From positions 248,001 through 312,000 of the forward strand of contig JAYWVB010000023.1 in assembly GCA_039881045.1 (NCBI GenBank): a DNA stretch of 64,000 nucleotides, written 5' to 3'. The DNA comes from Chaetomium olivaceum (Eukaryota > Ascomycota > Sordariomycetes > Sordariales > Chaetomiaceae). Within the stretch, counting starts at the first letter, position 1. Each line of letters starts with the position of its first letter. Both the position numbers and the translations under genes were made by a program. This document shows, piece by piece, positions 23,774 to 34,242 of this stretch. Below the pieces are notes generated by a model, which ran no database searches, was not told the DNA's origin, and saw only the letters and a program-made list of their open reading frames with translations.

Positions 23774-23974
23774 TGGGGCCGCCCGTATTACAAGAACGAG
23801 CTGGGCCGCACAACATACAAGCAAGGGCAGATGTTACGGGCCATGGGAAACGAGGAACAGGCCGAGGAGCGGTTTCTGCATGCCTTTCGTCTTTACCGAG
23901 AGCTCATTCCAGGCGATGGGCGGGCAATCGATGAGCTGTCAGAAGCTGATTATGATGACTTGGTAATGTTCTGA
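23774..23974 (+). pseudogene. 3' relic of a fungal TPR-type gene
   Basis: A 66-codon frame ending at TGA 23972-23974 reads like the C-terminal end of a fungal helical-repeat protein: YYKNELGRTTYKQGQMLRAM, then EEQAEERFLHAFRLYREL, then DELSEADYDDLVMF and stop. The last block resembles the (D/E)LTEADFDxLVxFW ending seen in many uncharacterised fungal TPR/MYND-type proteins. An AG at 23770-23771 could be an acceptor, but the frame upstream soon meets a TGA near 23680 and no earlier TPR sequence is recognisable. Most likely a truncated relic; a last exon with a long missing intron is the alternative. Confidence 0.4.
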
Positions 23975-25628
23975 TCGCGTTGAAAGTCGCGATTGATTAG
24001 GGGGGGGAGGGGGCGGGAGCTCGGAGCTGGGCTCAACTCTCGTCACTCTCATTCATTGTTCCTCACTTATGACAGAAAAATTCAGATCTGGAATAAGTGG
24101 GGAGTATTGGTTCAGAAGAATGACCCGTCAACGTATGACTTCCCTCAACGAGTCACTTTCCCTCGAAGCCTCTCATCTGATTAAGCCACCCATGTTCCAT
24201 TCAATGCGTACAGTCAGGCAGTCAAATGTGATTTGAAGCGTGACTTATAACGTTATGCTACCTAGATAAATTAGCTGATAATTGCCCAATGGATCGTGCC
24301 TCAATCCCTCTGCGAGACGTAAGCAGCTGTCCCAACGAGCTAGGAAAATTGCCACTTGAAAGGCAAAGAATGGAGGAAAGAGGGGAGAAAAAAGATCACA
24401 GAAAATAAACTTGAAATAGCAAGAGGAAAAAAGAAAACAAGTCCGCTCGTGTTTCAACCGCGCCCACTCGTTTCCTCCATTCCCCATACTAATACACTCT
24501 GGCAGTAGTAAATCTATCCACTAGGCTCTAGGACATCATCACATTGGCTTATACAATTTTCAGTACATATAGTAAATGCCTTAGCCTATCCATAGCTTCA
24601 TGACTCAGTTGAGAAGGCTCCGAGCTAGCTCATGCACTCTGGCAGTGCAGTAATAGTGTAAAGCCAAATTGGACGGAAAGCCAATTATTTTGGTACACCA
24701 ACACACAAGAGGGGATGACATCCTGGCGCCAAAAAATACATCACAACGTGAACGCAGGGGGAGGCGTTCCGGAGGATCAAAGGGGTGTGAACGCAGTAGG
24801 ATGGGCGACGCCTTCCGGCCTCCGTTACCAGCGCCGTTTGTAGTTCGTTATGGGGACGGCAACGGGCTGGAGCGCGAACGGGATCTCGTCCGGCAAAACA
24901 TCGGGTAAGCGTCGGGTTGGGTCGTGCAAGACCACTGGAATGAGTTGGTCGGGCTGGAAAGTACCTCGGGGATAAGTTGCCGAGTTGTCCCCGGACTCAT
25001 CCTGGCAGCCTTATTCTTCGCACGCCCTACCAAGTACGCTATTATGTACACATATACATACATGCAGAGGTCCGCGAGGGCGAAGATGCGCGATCGGCTT
25101 TATTTGGCATTGCGTGCATGGCTACGACCAAGTACTTCGTACGGCCCGTCTCGCGCTTCGCGCTGTGATCTCAACTCGGCCGAGCTTAGTGCAACATCCC
25201 TCCGCCCAAGGGTTTTCAGGTGTGCATGGCGGTTGATGGAAGTCAGCATTCCCGCCGTGTTCCCGGCTAAGCCCGACAGCCTGGCTTATCAGTTATGTAA
25301 GAAGTGGCATGGTTTCTTTTAGTTAGTTACTTTATTCCGGACTATTAGAAAGCAATGAGAGATATCATGGCCGAGTCGTCTCTATGTACATTCTCCTTGC
25401 GCTTGATGCCTAACTGTATATCCCATTCCAATATGTCTTGTTTCCTCGTGTTCTAACTACACAGTAAATCAATCAGTTCCCCTGGTATTCCATCACTCAT
25501 CTCATGGCATGCCCAATTCGGATGCAACCACCAACGATGCTATCCAACTTTAAAACAATAAAAACATGCTGCAAATCCGAAACGCCGAGCAAATCCCAAA
25601 ATAAACTTCCCCAACCTCTCTTTATGTA
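23975..25628. other. Intergenic 1.65 kb
   Basis: A/T-richer than the surroundings in 24200-24660. It includes a 10-bp G-run near 24001 and the 3' flank of the glucanase gene (25400-25628). No gene or repeat family recognised. Confidence 0.4.
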
Positions 25629-28220
25629 CTAGTAGGTCTCGGGTAGATCCGAGAAGCTCGGAATCTCCGACAAGTCGCAGTCAAAGCTCCTCTCATACGC
25701 CTTGGCCGGCAGGACACCAGCGGCGAGCCCCTTTTTGTAGCTCCATTGTGGTCTGTTGACAACGCCCGTTAGCAACACTAATCCCAAAACAACACGCCAT
25801 TCTCATCGTGACACAGCGACCAAGAAAAGAAAAGGGACAAAACTTACGCATCCTCAGTATCCCAGACCCAATAAAACCAGCCCCAGCCCTTCTCAAAACT
25901 CGACATCTGCGCCTCGGCAAACATCTTCAAGAACTGCTTGTACGAGTCACTCCACTCGCTCGCCGGCGCATTGGCCTCCTCACAGCTGCACGACAGGTCC
26001 TGGGCCGGACAGCGTGGGGTGGTCACATCACCAACCCCATCAGGCGTCATCAACGAGCCGGTCCAGCGGTTCCCCCAGCCGACATTGGTCAGGTGCTTGG
26101 CGCAGTCGGTGTCGGCCTGGGACCACTCGGCGACGAGGGTTGGACCGAAACCCGTGGAGCGGTCCATGCTCTGCAGGGTCTGCTCGGTCCAGCCCTCGCA
26201 GGCGTAGCGGACTTTCGCCGTGTGGTTGAAGACGATCTGGCCCGTGTTGAAGATGACGTACTGGTGCACGTCGAGGGCCGCGCGGTCGAGCCCCTGCAGC
26301 TCGCCCTGCCAGTTGTGCAGGCCGCGGAAGCCGTCGCCGAAGACGACGATGGCGTCTTCGATGCCGTTGTTGCGTACGAGCGCGTGCGCGTCGGTCGTCC
26401 ATTGCAGGACTTCGGCCGAGTCGAGGAAGGTCATCTTGGGCTCGTTGGCGAGCCCATAGTGGCTGATGATGTTCTTGTAGCGCGGCTGGGCGAAGAATTT
26501 AGAGAGGCGGTCGTGGAATTCGAGGGAGCGTTTTCCCCAGAGGGCGCCGTCGGTGCCGTTCAGCCAGTTGATGGGCCCGAGCCGGCCGCTGTGGTTCCAG
26601 CCGTTCTGGCTGCCGGGTAGGCCGTGCACGTCGAGGTTTGACGCGCAGACCGTACTTGCGGCACCACTCGATCGCCCGGAGTAGGTAGCGCCACGAGGTG
26701 CGGAAGACGTAGGGGTCGCCGTCGTAGACCTCGACGGCCCAGTAGGAGAAGGGAATGCGGACATGGTCAAGCCCGGCATCTCGGATCTCCCTGAAGGTGT
26801 CCTCGGTCACAAATGTGGCGTAGTGCTTCTCGAGGACGCTCTCGCATCGCTTGGCTAGGTATTTGCAGAGGGTGTATTCGTCGACGATGCCCATGCGGAG
26901 ATCGTAGTTGAAGAGCGAGGGCGTGATGAAGGGCTCGAGCGAGAGCCAGCCGCCCACATTGACGCCTCGTGCCGGCCGTTTGCCGTAGTCACCCCATGGC
27001 TTGTCCAGTGCTGGTACGTGGTCATTGGCTTTGGCGGAATCATCCCACTCCGTGTCGAGGCCCATGAGGGGTAGGTCGCCAACTGTTTCGTCCGTGTAGG
27101 TGAGATTGAAGTCGGCCGTGTCCTCCCACACAAAAGGGTTCAGCCAGGATGGTGCCCCTTTCGGTATGCTGTCCGGCGATATCCCTCCCAGGCCGGTCTC
27201 GCTGTCGCTGCTGCTGCCACCTTCATCGCGCTTTTTGTCATCCCCGCCGGAGTTGGGGACCACCACAGCCGCGACGATAATGATGATGATAAGTAGCACG
27301 GTACAGACACCGATGAGGATCCCTGCGGTTGTTAGCGTAACCCACTTCCTTTTGGGGAAGAAACAACGTACACAGCTTTTTCTTTTGTTTATACCACGGC
27401 GCCGGCTTCCCGTTCCACAACGGCTCCTTTTCAGTCGACATACTATCATCACTCCCCCGGCCACCACCCCTCAACCCCGTCCACCCTCTCCCACCACCAC
27501 CACCGCCACCACCTCCCCCTCTCCCCTCTTCCAGCACCGGCCCACTCACCACCCTCGCACTCCTCCTCTTATCCCGCTCCCGCCCCCTCCCCCCTCTCCC
27601 CTCCCTCGGCGGCGACACATCCACAACATCATACCTCTCATCCCCGCCGCCCGGCGGCGCAACATCCACAACCTCATACCCACGGCTCTGCCCCCTCTGC
27701 CGATTCCTCTCCCGCTCCCTCTCCCTATCCTGCTCCCTGCGCCGCTCTCTCCTCAACTCCCTCTCCCTCTCCACCTCCCTCTCTCGTTCCCTCTCCCGCT
27801 CCCTATCCCGCTCCGCCCTCTCTCTTTCCCTCTCCCTATCCCGATCCGCCCTCTCCCTCTCCCTCTCCCGCTCCCTATCCCTGTCCACCCTCTCCCTCGT
27901 CCGATCCCTCCCCCGGCACCACCGCCACCACCAGCACCATCACCACCACCAGGTACAGCCAACGGCGGCGCCGACCCATTCGCCCGGTTCAACCGTGCCA
28001 GGGCCGCCGCCGACAGCACCCCGCCGGGGGGTGTGCGGGCGCCCTCGTCCGAGCTGCGGTCATCGGCACCCCCCGGCCGTGCGGTGCTGCGCCGTCTCCG
28101 GCGCCGCCGTTCCTGCTGCTGTAGGTCGTCGTCCGGTGGTGCGGCGGAGGAGTTGCGCCGGTGGTGGTGGTGGCGGCGGTCGCGGTCGGGGCGCCGCGTT
28201 GCGGAGGGGTCGCGGGGCAT
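25629..28220 (-). CDS. exgD: Membrane-anchored exo-1,3-beta-glucanase (GH5, Exg-D type), two indels
   Basis: Glucan 1,3-beta-glucosidase of GH5, type II membrane protein with the catalytic domain outside; acts on cell-wall beta-glucan. Three exons: 28220-27372, 27322-25848, 25752-25629; about 815 aa after discounting two indels. The cytosolic N-terminus (about 280 aa) starts MPRDPSATRRPDRDRR and continues as Arg/Glu dipeptide repeats. The transmembrane segment is WILIGVCTVLLIIIIIVAAV (about 284-303). GH5 motifs are ARGVNVGGWLSLEPFITPS, acid/base Glu577 in GLANEPK and nucleophile Glu682 in LVAEWSQ. The indels are a missing base near 27907-27914 (G-run) and an extra A near 26637-26641 (GTCAAACCTC where GTCAACCTC is expected). 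With both counted, intron phases close exactly. The 49-nt first intron interrupts the membrane-segment start. Confidence 0.87.
27721..27893. repeat. Coding Arg-Glu dipeptide repeat tract
   Basis: Pyrimidine-rich CTCCCT/CTCCCG hexamer-like repeats on the plus strand encode (R-E)n and (R-D-R-E)n on the minus strand, in the cytosolic tail of the GH5 protein. Imperfect units suggest slippage-driven expansion. The adjoining G-run is where the frame breaks. Confidence 0.75.
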
Positions 28221-29054
28221 TTTCTTTTTTTATTCTTTTTGGGTTATATACTCCCTCCCCGGTAGCGAGTCGTGCTTGATTGAGTGTGGGCTGCAGGTTG
28301 AAATGGAATGTGGGATGTTGCGATCGGATCGGATTTGGTGGGTTAGGAATGCATAGCGGTTGGCGGTTGGCGGTAGGTCGTTATCCGGAGTTGTGGTTAC
28401 GCAGAAATTGAAGATTGGAAGGTTGAAGTGGAATGATTGTCACAGGCAGGCAGTAAAATCTTTGCCCAATTCGACTGCCGGCTCGTTGCGACCTCGTGTT
28501 GGCGCTGTGCCTTGATCCTGTGCATGTAAAGAAAGCGTGATTGTTGGCAGGGCAACGCTATCTTACAGCGGTTAGTGGGCGCCAAGAGGACTGCGCAGAC
28601 GTCATCGGGATAAGACACTGAGAAACAAGTACCGAATTGGTTTATTTCCGAATGCTATGCCCGGAATGTTTCAACTCGCCAAAAACTAAACTTAAGGTAC
28701 CTACTAGGTAAACCAACGTTCATCTCAACTTCCTTCCATCCCATACCTACATGCACTGTACCTTAAGTCTGTGGGCCTCAACCCCTTGTCCTAGCGCCAG
28801 GGCACTTCCCCAACCCTCAACCCTGGGAGTCTGTTCCTGGCGAATTGGGGCTTTGCGGGGCCCCGCGATTGCCAGGTCGGTCCGGTCTCTACCAAAGCCG
28901 CCGCAAGCCGACGCCGCCGTCATCCGCCCCAACCCAGACCTTCTCCTCTGCCGCTCGTCTCCCGCGCCCACCGACTTGTTTCCTCACCATGTACAGAGAC
29001 CGCTCTTCAGAAACACCAGACAGAGGCGACGTGATCTAAACTTCACAGACAACC
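28221..29054. other. Divergent promoter region glucanase / BCKDH E1 beta
   Basis: 834 bp between divergent starts. It contains a TACCTA/TAGGTA palindromic cluster at 28696-28710. The plus-strand frame at 28751 onward is open but not homologous and is taken as leader. Confidence 0.45.
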
Positions 29055-30332
29055 ATGAAGAGTTCATCACTCCGCGCCCTCTCAAGGGCATTGGCACGAG
29101 GATCGCCTCTCACCCCGTCCACTCCCGCCCTCACCCTCGCGCTCGCGTCCTCTCGGCGGCGGCGGCACTACTCGACACACCCGCCCAATGCCAAACTCAA
29201 CCTCCCGACCGACTACTCCACCACGCCCCTCCTATCGCACTCGTCCCAATCTGCCCTCGCCAACCCCGAACTGCCGCCCGAAGTACGCAATGGCACGACC
29301 AAGCGCATGAACCTCTTCCAGGCGGTCAACGACGCGCTCTCCATCGCGCTGGCCGAGGACGAGTCCGTCATGATCTTCGGCGAGGACGTGGCCTTCGGCG
29401 GCGTCTTCCGCTGCACGGGCAAGCTGGCCGAGACGTACGGCGGGGACCGGGTGTTCAACACCCCCCTGACGGAGCAGGGGATCATGGGATTTGCTATCGG
29501 CGTCGCGGCCGAGGGCATGCGGCCCGTCGCCGAGATCCAGTTCGCCGACTACGTCTACCCGGCGTTTGACCAGCTGGTCAACGAGGCCGCCAAGTTCCGC
29601 TACCGCGACGGCGCCTGTGGGCGGAGTTCGGCGGGTTGACGGTGAGGATGCCTTGTGGCGGGGTGGGGCATGGCGCGCTGTACCACTCGCAGTCGCCCGA
29701 GAGCTTGTTCACCCACATCCCCGGGCTGCGCGTGATTATGCCCCGGTCGCCGCTGCAGGCCAAGGGGCTGCTACTCTCGGCCATCCGCAGCAACGACCCG
29801 TGCGTGTTTATGGAGCCCAAGATCCTGTACCGGGCCGCCGTCGAGCAGGTCCCGACCGCGTCGTACGCTGCTGCCGCTGTCCAAGGCCGAGGTGCTGAAG
29901 GAAGGGTCTGATGTCACCATTGTTTCCTATGGTCAGCCGCTGTACAAGTGCGAGGCGGCGCTGAAGCAGGCCGAGAAGGACCTGGGCATCTCGGTCGAGC
30001 TCATCGACCTGAGGACCATTTACCCGTGGGACAAGGAGACGGTGTTTAAGAGCGTGCGGAAGACGGGGCGTTGTCTTGTTGTCCACGAGGCCATGATCAA
30101 CGCTGGTGTCGGCGCCGAGGTCGCCGCGGCGGTCCAGGAGGATCCCGAGACGTTTGTCAGGTTAGAGGCACCGGTGGCCCGGGTTGCTGGATTCAGCATA
30201 CACACTCCGTTGTTGTACGAGGCGTTGAATGCGCCGGATGTTGCTAGTAAGTGTTGCGATTCGAGTTGTGTCTGAGCTACGCTAACTTTATCAGGGATAT
30301 ACGACAACATCAAAAAAGTATTGGATTATTAA
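29055..30332 (+). CDS. BCKDHB: 2-oxoisovalerate dehydrogenase E1 beta subunit, mitochondrial, with two compensating indels
   Basis: Beta subunit of the branched-chain 2-oxoacid dehydrogenase E1; with E1 alpha it decarboxylates the keto acids of Leu, Ile and Val in the mitochondrial matrix. Two exons, 29055-30246 and 30295-30332; 409 aa. The N-terminus MKSSSLRALSRALARG is Arg/Ser-rich and fits a presequence. Transketolase-like motifs include MNLFQAVNDAL, VMIFGEDVAFGGVFRCT, PLTEQGIMGFAIGVA, GHGALYHSQSPESLFTHIPG and FMEPKILYRAA. The last domain has IELIDLRT-type sequence (VSVELIDLRT in relatives; ISVELIDLRTIYPW here). The frame shifts by -1 at 29624-29636 (after GACGR) and returns by +1 at 29863-29872 (after PTASY), so about 80 codons are read in another frame. 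Conservation on both sides argues for sequence error. Pyruvate dehydrogenase beta is less likely given the RMNLFQAVNDAL and GHGALYHSQSPE blocks. Confidence 0.9.
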
Positions 30333-30811
30333 ATTGGATATTATGGATGATGGATTAGAAGATTCCGTCGTAGATATCGGTGGTTGCTGAGGATCGCATC
30401 AGAGCGGGCGAGACAGGCGTTGAAAGGCGAAGGGGCGCATCGTAGCGACATAGCTGGGGAATTTATGTTGATCGGCTTAGCATGCATAGTAGCCGCTGAA
30501 TATCTGTACTTTTTCTTTTGTTAGGTACAATAAGATGTCGACAGAAGATTTCAGGTCAAGTTGGTGAATGAGATGAACTCGGGAACTTGGGGAGGGTTTT
30601 ACCCCTGTTATCTCTCTGTCTTGGCGCTATCTTACAACCATCCCACTTCTGCCCCGCACCCTTGGTTTCATCAACAGCGCGCCCGTCGTTACACAGTACA
30701 ACTCCAGCAAACCACCCGGCCCGGAATAATAACTTGGACTGCGCTAGAACCTAGCCGTTACCAAAGAACACCGACTTATCCAAAGACACTTGACCACTTC
30801 ACCGAGGTGCT
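30333..30811. other. Intergenic region BCKDHB to CAP1
   Basis: 479 bp; 3' flank of the dehydrogenase gene and promoter/leader of the capping-protein gene. No gene seen. Confidence 0.5.
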
Positions 30812-31875
30812 ATGTCATCCCCCAAGGCAATTGTGTCCTCCTTCGTGGAGGGAGCTCCGCCAGGAGAGGTAAGCTGCCCAACCTCGACGCCGCGCAATCG
30901 ACAGTTCGAAAACCCCCCGCTAACAAATATATTTCCAAGCTCTCCGATGTCCTCGCAGGCACGCACTCCCCCATCCGATCGGCCCTCACACCCTGACCTA
31001 ACCGAACGTACCACAGACATCAAAGCCCTAACGATCTCGACCCCGAACCTGGTTAACGAGCTAGGGCCCGCCTTCCAAAAATACAACGAGGAGCAGTTCA
31101 CGACGGTCAAGCTCCCGGGGAGCAGCCAACCGGTCATCGTCAGTTCATACAGCGCGCTAGGCGACGACCGTTACTACGACATCGAGAGCTCGTGCAGTTT
31201 TGCGTTTGACCACGCTACACAGAAAGCTAGCGCGGTCGAGAGCTACGCTGCCGAGAACGAAGGCGTGGATCTGGCGTAAGGGTTCAAGAAATCGGGGATA
31301 TCACATGGTCAGCGCTGACATAGTGGTTTCAGCAAATCGATACTAAAGAATCTGTCGACGTACGTAAACGAGCACTTTGTCAATGCGGCCTACGGTGCCT
31401 ACCCGATAGAGAACGGCTCCAAGGTGGCCATCGTCATAGTCGCAAACAAGTACAGCCCGAATAACTTTTGGTATGCACCATCATCTCCCACCCCGAGACC
31501 TCCCATCACGCTAACCATGCTCACAGGAACGGCCGCTGGCGTTCCCACTACATCTTCGACGCCGCCTCGAGCGCCCTCGAAGGCTCCATCAAGGTCGACG
31601 TGCACTACTACGAGGACGGCAACGTGCGTCTCCTGACCAACAAGTCGTCGACGGCCTCCGTGTCGTCCGGGACCGGCGCGGGCATCGCCAAGGAGATCTC
31701 GGCCGGCGAGCGCAAGTACCAGGAGGAGCTGAACCGGAGCTTCACCAGCCTGAGCGAGGGCGCCTTCAAGGCGCTGAGGAGACAGCTCCCCGTCACGAGG
31801 CAGAAGATCGAGTGGGATAAGGTAGCCAGCTACAGGCTGGGGCAGGATATTGGTGGTGGGGCGGCGAGGAGGTAG
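30812..31875 (+). CDS. CAP1: F-actin-capping protein subunit alpha
   Basis: Alpha half of the CapZ heterodimer that caps actin barbed ends and controls cortical patch dynamics. Five exons: 30812-30868, 30940-30958, 31017-31275, 31333-31470, 31527-31875; 273 aa. The N-terminus MSSPKAIVSSFVEGAPPGE joins the 19-nt exon LSDVLA, then DIKALTISTPNLVNELGPAF. The signature KVAIVIVANKYSPNNFWNGR spans intron 4. GSIKVDVHYYEDGNVRLLTN and LRRQLPVTRQKIEWDK follow, ending RLGQDIGGGAARR with the actin-binding tentacle. Intron 2 (30959-31016) appears to start with GC (GCACGC) instead of GT; its phase and the peptide it restores are right, and CTAAC lies before the CAG acceptor. Length is typical for fungi. Confidence 0.94.
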
Positions 31876-32903
31876 AGCACCTCTATTCGTAGCGTAGACT
31901 CACTACGGAGTGGATTGTGTTCCGTCGCTTCTATGTCACAGAGCCAATATCACCATGACATGACAATGCAGAAATCCCCTCCTGCGTTGTAACGTAAGGA
32001 CTACTCGCTACGCCTTCAAAGATAAGCATAAGCTCGGGCAGTTTATCCACGCCCGTTCAGTTTAGCTACCTGCAGCATCATGCGGGATTTCGCCATCTCG
32101 GCTTCGGGGCGAGTTCCCGACAACAGCATCCGATCCGATAACGCGGCGAAACAAGGCGGTGTGAGCTGGCGGGCCGCATCTCAAAGCCGCCGCTTCCAAG
32201 GCCGGTTGTACGGTGGGTGGGCATGGAACGGGGAAACGGGAAACGGGGTCATCCCAAGCCCGGAAAATGGTGGCCGCCCCCGTACCTATCGCGGATAAGG
32301 AGGATCCCCGCAAACCACCACAGAAGGTTCATGGATGGACTTTCACAACCTTTCCAAGGTGAACAGCAGGCGCCACGCATCTTCTCCCATTGAGCCCCTG
32401 CTTCGGTTCCCGAGGATACCGCAGTCTCCGAATCGGACCATAACGGAGTGAACGAATCACAAGCCAAGTTGCATGATTTTGGTCATTCGCAATTGGCTAT
32501 TCCGGACAATCCAAGTGGGACTCTTTCTTTCGGTTTCGCCAGCGCAGTGGGTCTGTTGAGCCAGGGGTGCTCGCAAAGTCACCCATTGCCGCCTGCCCCG
32601 TCCGGGGCCCGTTCTCCAGAGTTACCCGGGGTCGGGACCTTGGATCTTTTTTTCTGATTGCCCCCTTTCCTCCAACAACTGTCTTCAACCAGCCCGACGT
32701 CGCCTCCATCTCATCCTCACCGGTCGTGCCCAAGTCTCCGAATTTCTGGTAAGTCACCCGCCCCAATTGCACCCAGCCGCGCCGGTCCGCCGATGCGTTT
32801 GCGCGTACCTACCGCCATGCTAACGGAACAGCTGTCCAGAAAGAAAAAAAACATCCGCCGTTTTCGAAGACGATAACTTCCACACCGACAAACTACAGTC
32901 AAG
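31876..32903. other. Intergenic region CAP1 to cytochrome b5
   Basis: About 1 kb with the cytochrome b5 promoter and CT-rich leader. Short open frames on both strands show no recognisable family. Confidence 0.45.
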
Positions 32904-33557
32904 ATGGCCTCCCTCGAACTTACCTACCAGGATGTGGCCGAGCACAACACCAAGAAGGACCTGTACATGGTCATCCACGATGTGATCTACGACGTGGGCA
33001 AGTTTGTCGACGAGCACCCGTAAGTGCCGTGCCGTGCCCGCCCTTTCTCCAGTTGTCGGTCGGCCGCATATCATCTTCCGGGATGGATGGGGGTTTCTCC
33101 GTTCCCCGCATCGGCCGATCTTCTGAGACACACCACAAACACGTGCTAACGAACTGTCTTTTTCTGAATAGCGGTGGCGAGGAGGTTCTTCTCGACGTCG
33201 GCGGCCAGGATGCCACCGAGGCCTTCGAGGATGTCGGTCACAGCGACGAGGCCCGTGAGACGCTCGAGCAGCTCAAGGTCGGCACTCTGAAGCGCAACGT
33301 AAGCTCAGCCTTCCCTGCAGGAATGAAAGGATGCCGCAGACGGGGAATCAGGATTTTGCTGACGCGTTTCGCATACATAGCCCAACGACCCCAAGCCCAA
33401 GACTCCCCTCCCCGGCGCCGTTGCCCCGGCTGCCAACAACGACTCGGCCGGCTTCGGCGTCGGCCTCTACGCCATCATCCTCATCGGCGGCGTGATCGGC
33501 TACGGCGCCTACCAGTACCTCCAGCAGCAGCAGCAGGCTGGCGGGCCCAGCGCCTAA
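32904..33557 (+). CDS. CYB5: Cytochrome b5, tail-anchored
   Basis: Haem-binding electron carrier of the ER membrane that feeds desaturases, sterol-modifying enzymes and P450s. Three exons: 32904-33019, 33172-33298, 33381-33557; 139 aa. MASLELTYQDVAEHNTKKDL begins the cytochrome b5 fold. Axial haem ligands are His38 in the DEHPGG motif (split by intron 1) and His62 in EDVGHSDEAR. A Pro/Ala linker leads to the C-terminal membrane segment GLYAIILIGGVIGYGAYQYL, followed by a poly-Gln luminal tail (QQQQQAGGPSA). Intron positions after EHP and after KRN match those commonly seen in this family. Length is normal for fungal Cyb5. Confidence 0.95.
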
Positions 33558-34242
33558 TTCTTTTTCACCCCTGCTGTGCTGGGTTACGCGGGAACGGCGA
33601 ATGCGATAGGACTTTTATCTAATGACGATGTTTTCGGCCATGCACTCCGGCACAACGTGTCTCCATGGCGCGCCCCGCTGGTGCCTGTCTGAATACTTCT
33701 TGCGTTCCGACATGTGATGCGCTTGGATGCGGAGTTGTGGCCCGCATGGGCCCCATCGCGTGGCAGCGTTGGGCACTTGGGCCCGGAGTAAGGATTGTGG
33801 TTTTTCTTTTTTAGGTTTTCAACAACAAGATGGGTTATGTTGGGGATTGGTGACGTCGGTACGGCAGTGTAGAGGTTGATGTTTTCGGCGTCGGGAGCGA
33901 ACGACAAGCGAGTGAGCCCGCTGGCTCTCCTCTCCCGGGGAGGGACAAGTCGAGGCAGCCGTGTTGATGGAATTACCACATTGTTTATAGACTTTGTAAT
34001 TCCGCGAAGCTCGTGACCCTCTCCTGGTATCTGAGCGGACTTGACCTCCGACAGAACCTTATGGCTTGGGCCACCGTGACTAGGCAGTAGAAGAGAAAGG
34101 TGCTTGATGCAGTTCTGTCATTTCTACACCTTCTGTTCCATCGCTTCTGTAAACCGACTTTTCCTACCATTCTGACGATCTCGAATCGCTGGAATCGCTT
34201 GAATCCCTATTTTCAATTGGAAACATTCTCTCCGTCTGCAAT
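33558..34242. other. Intergenic region cytochrome b5 to TFIIE beta
   Basis: 685 bp, 3' flank of CYB5 and promoter of the TFIIE beta gene. Nothing else seen. Confidence 0.5.

Noticed and set aside
27100..28356. 418-codon plus-strand open frame, Pro/Leu/Arg-rich
   Set aside because: Antisense to the glucanase N-terminal repeat tract; composition is explained by the repetitive Arg/Glu codons on the other strand.
29624..29872. Programmed ribosomal frameshifting in the E1 beta gene
   Set aside because: No slippery heptamer or downstream structure is evident, and similar indels occur in many unrelated genes here.
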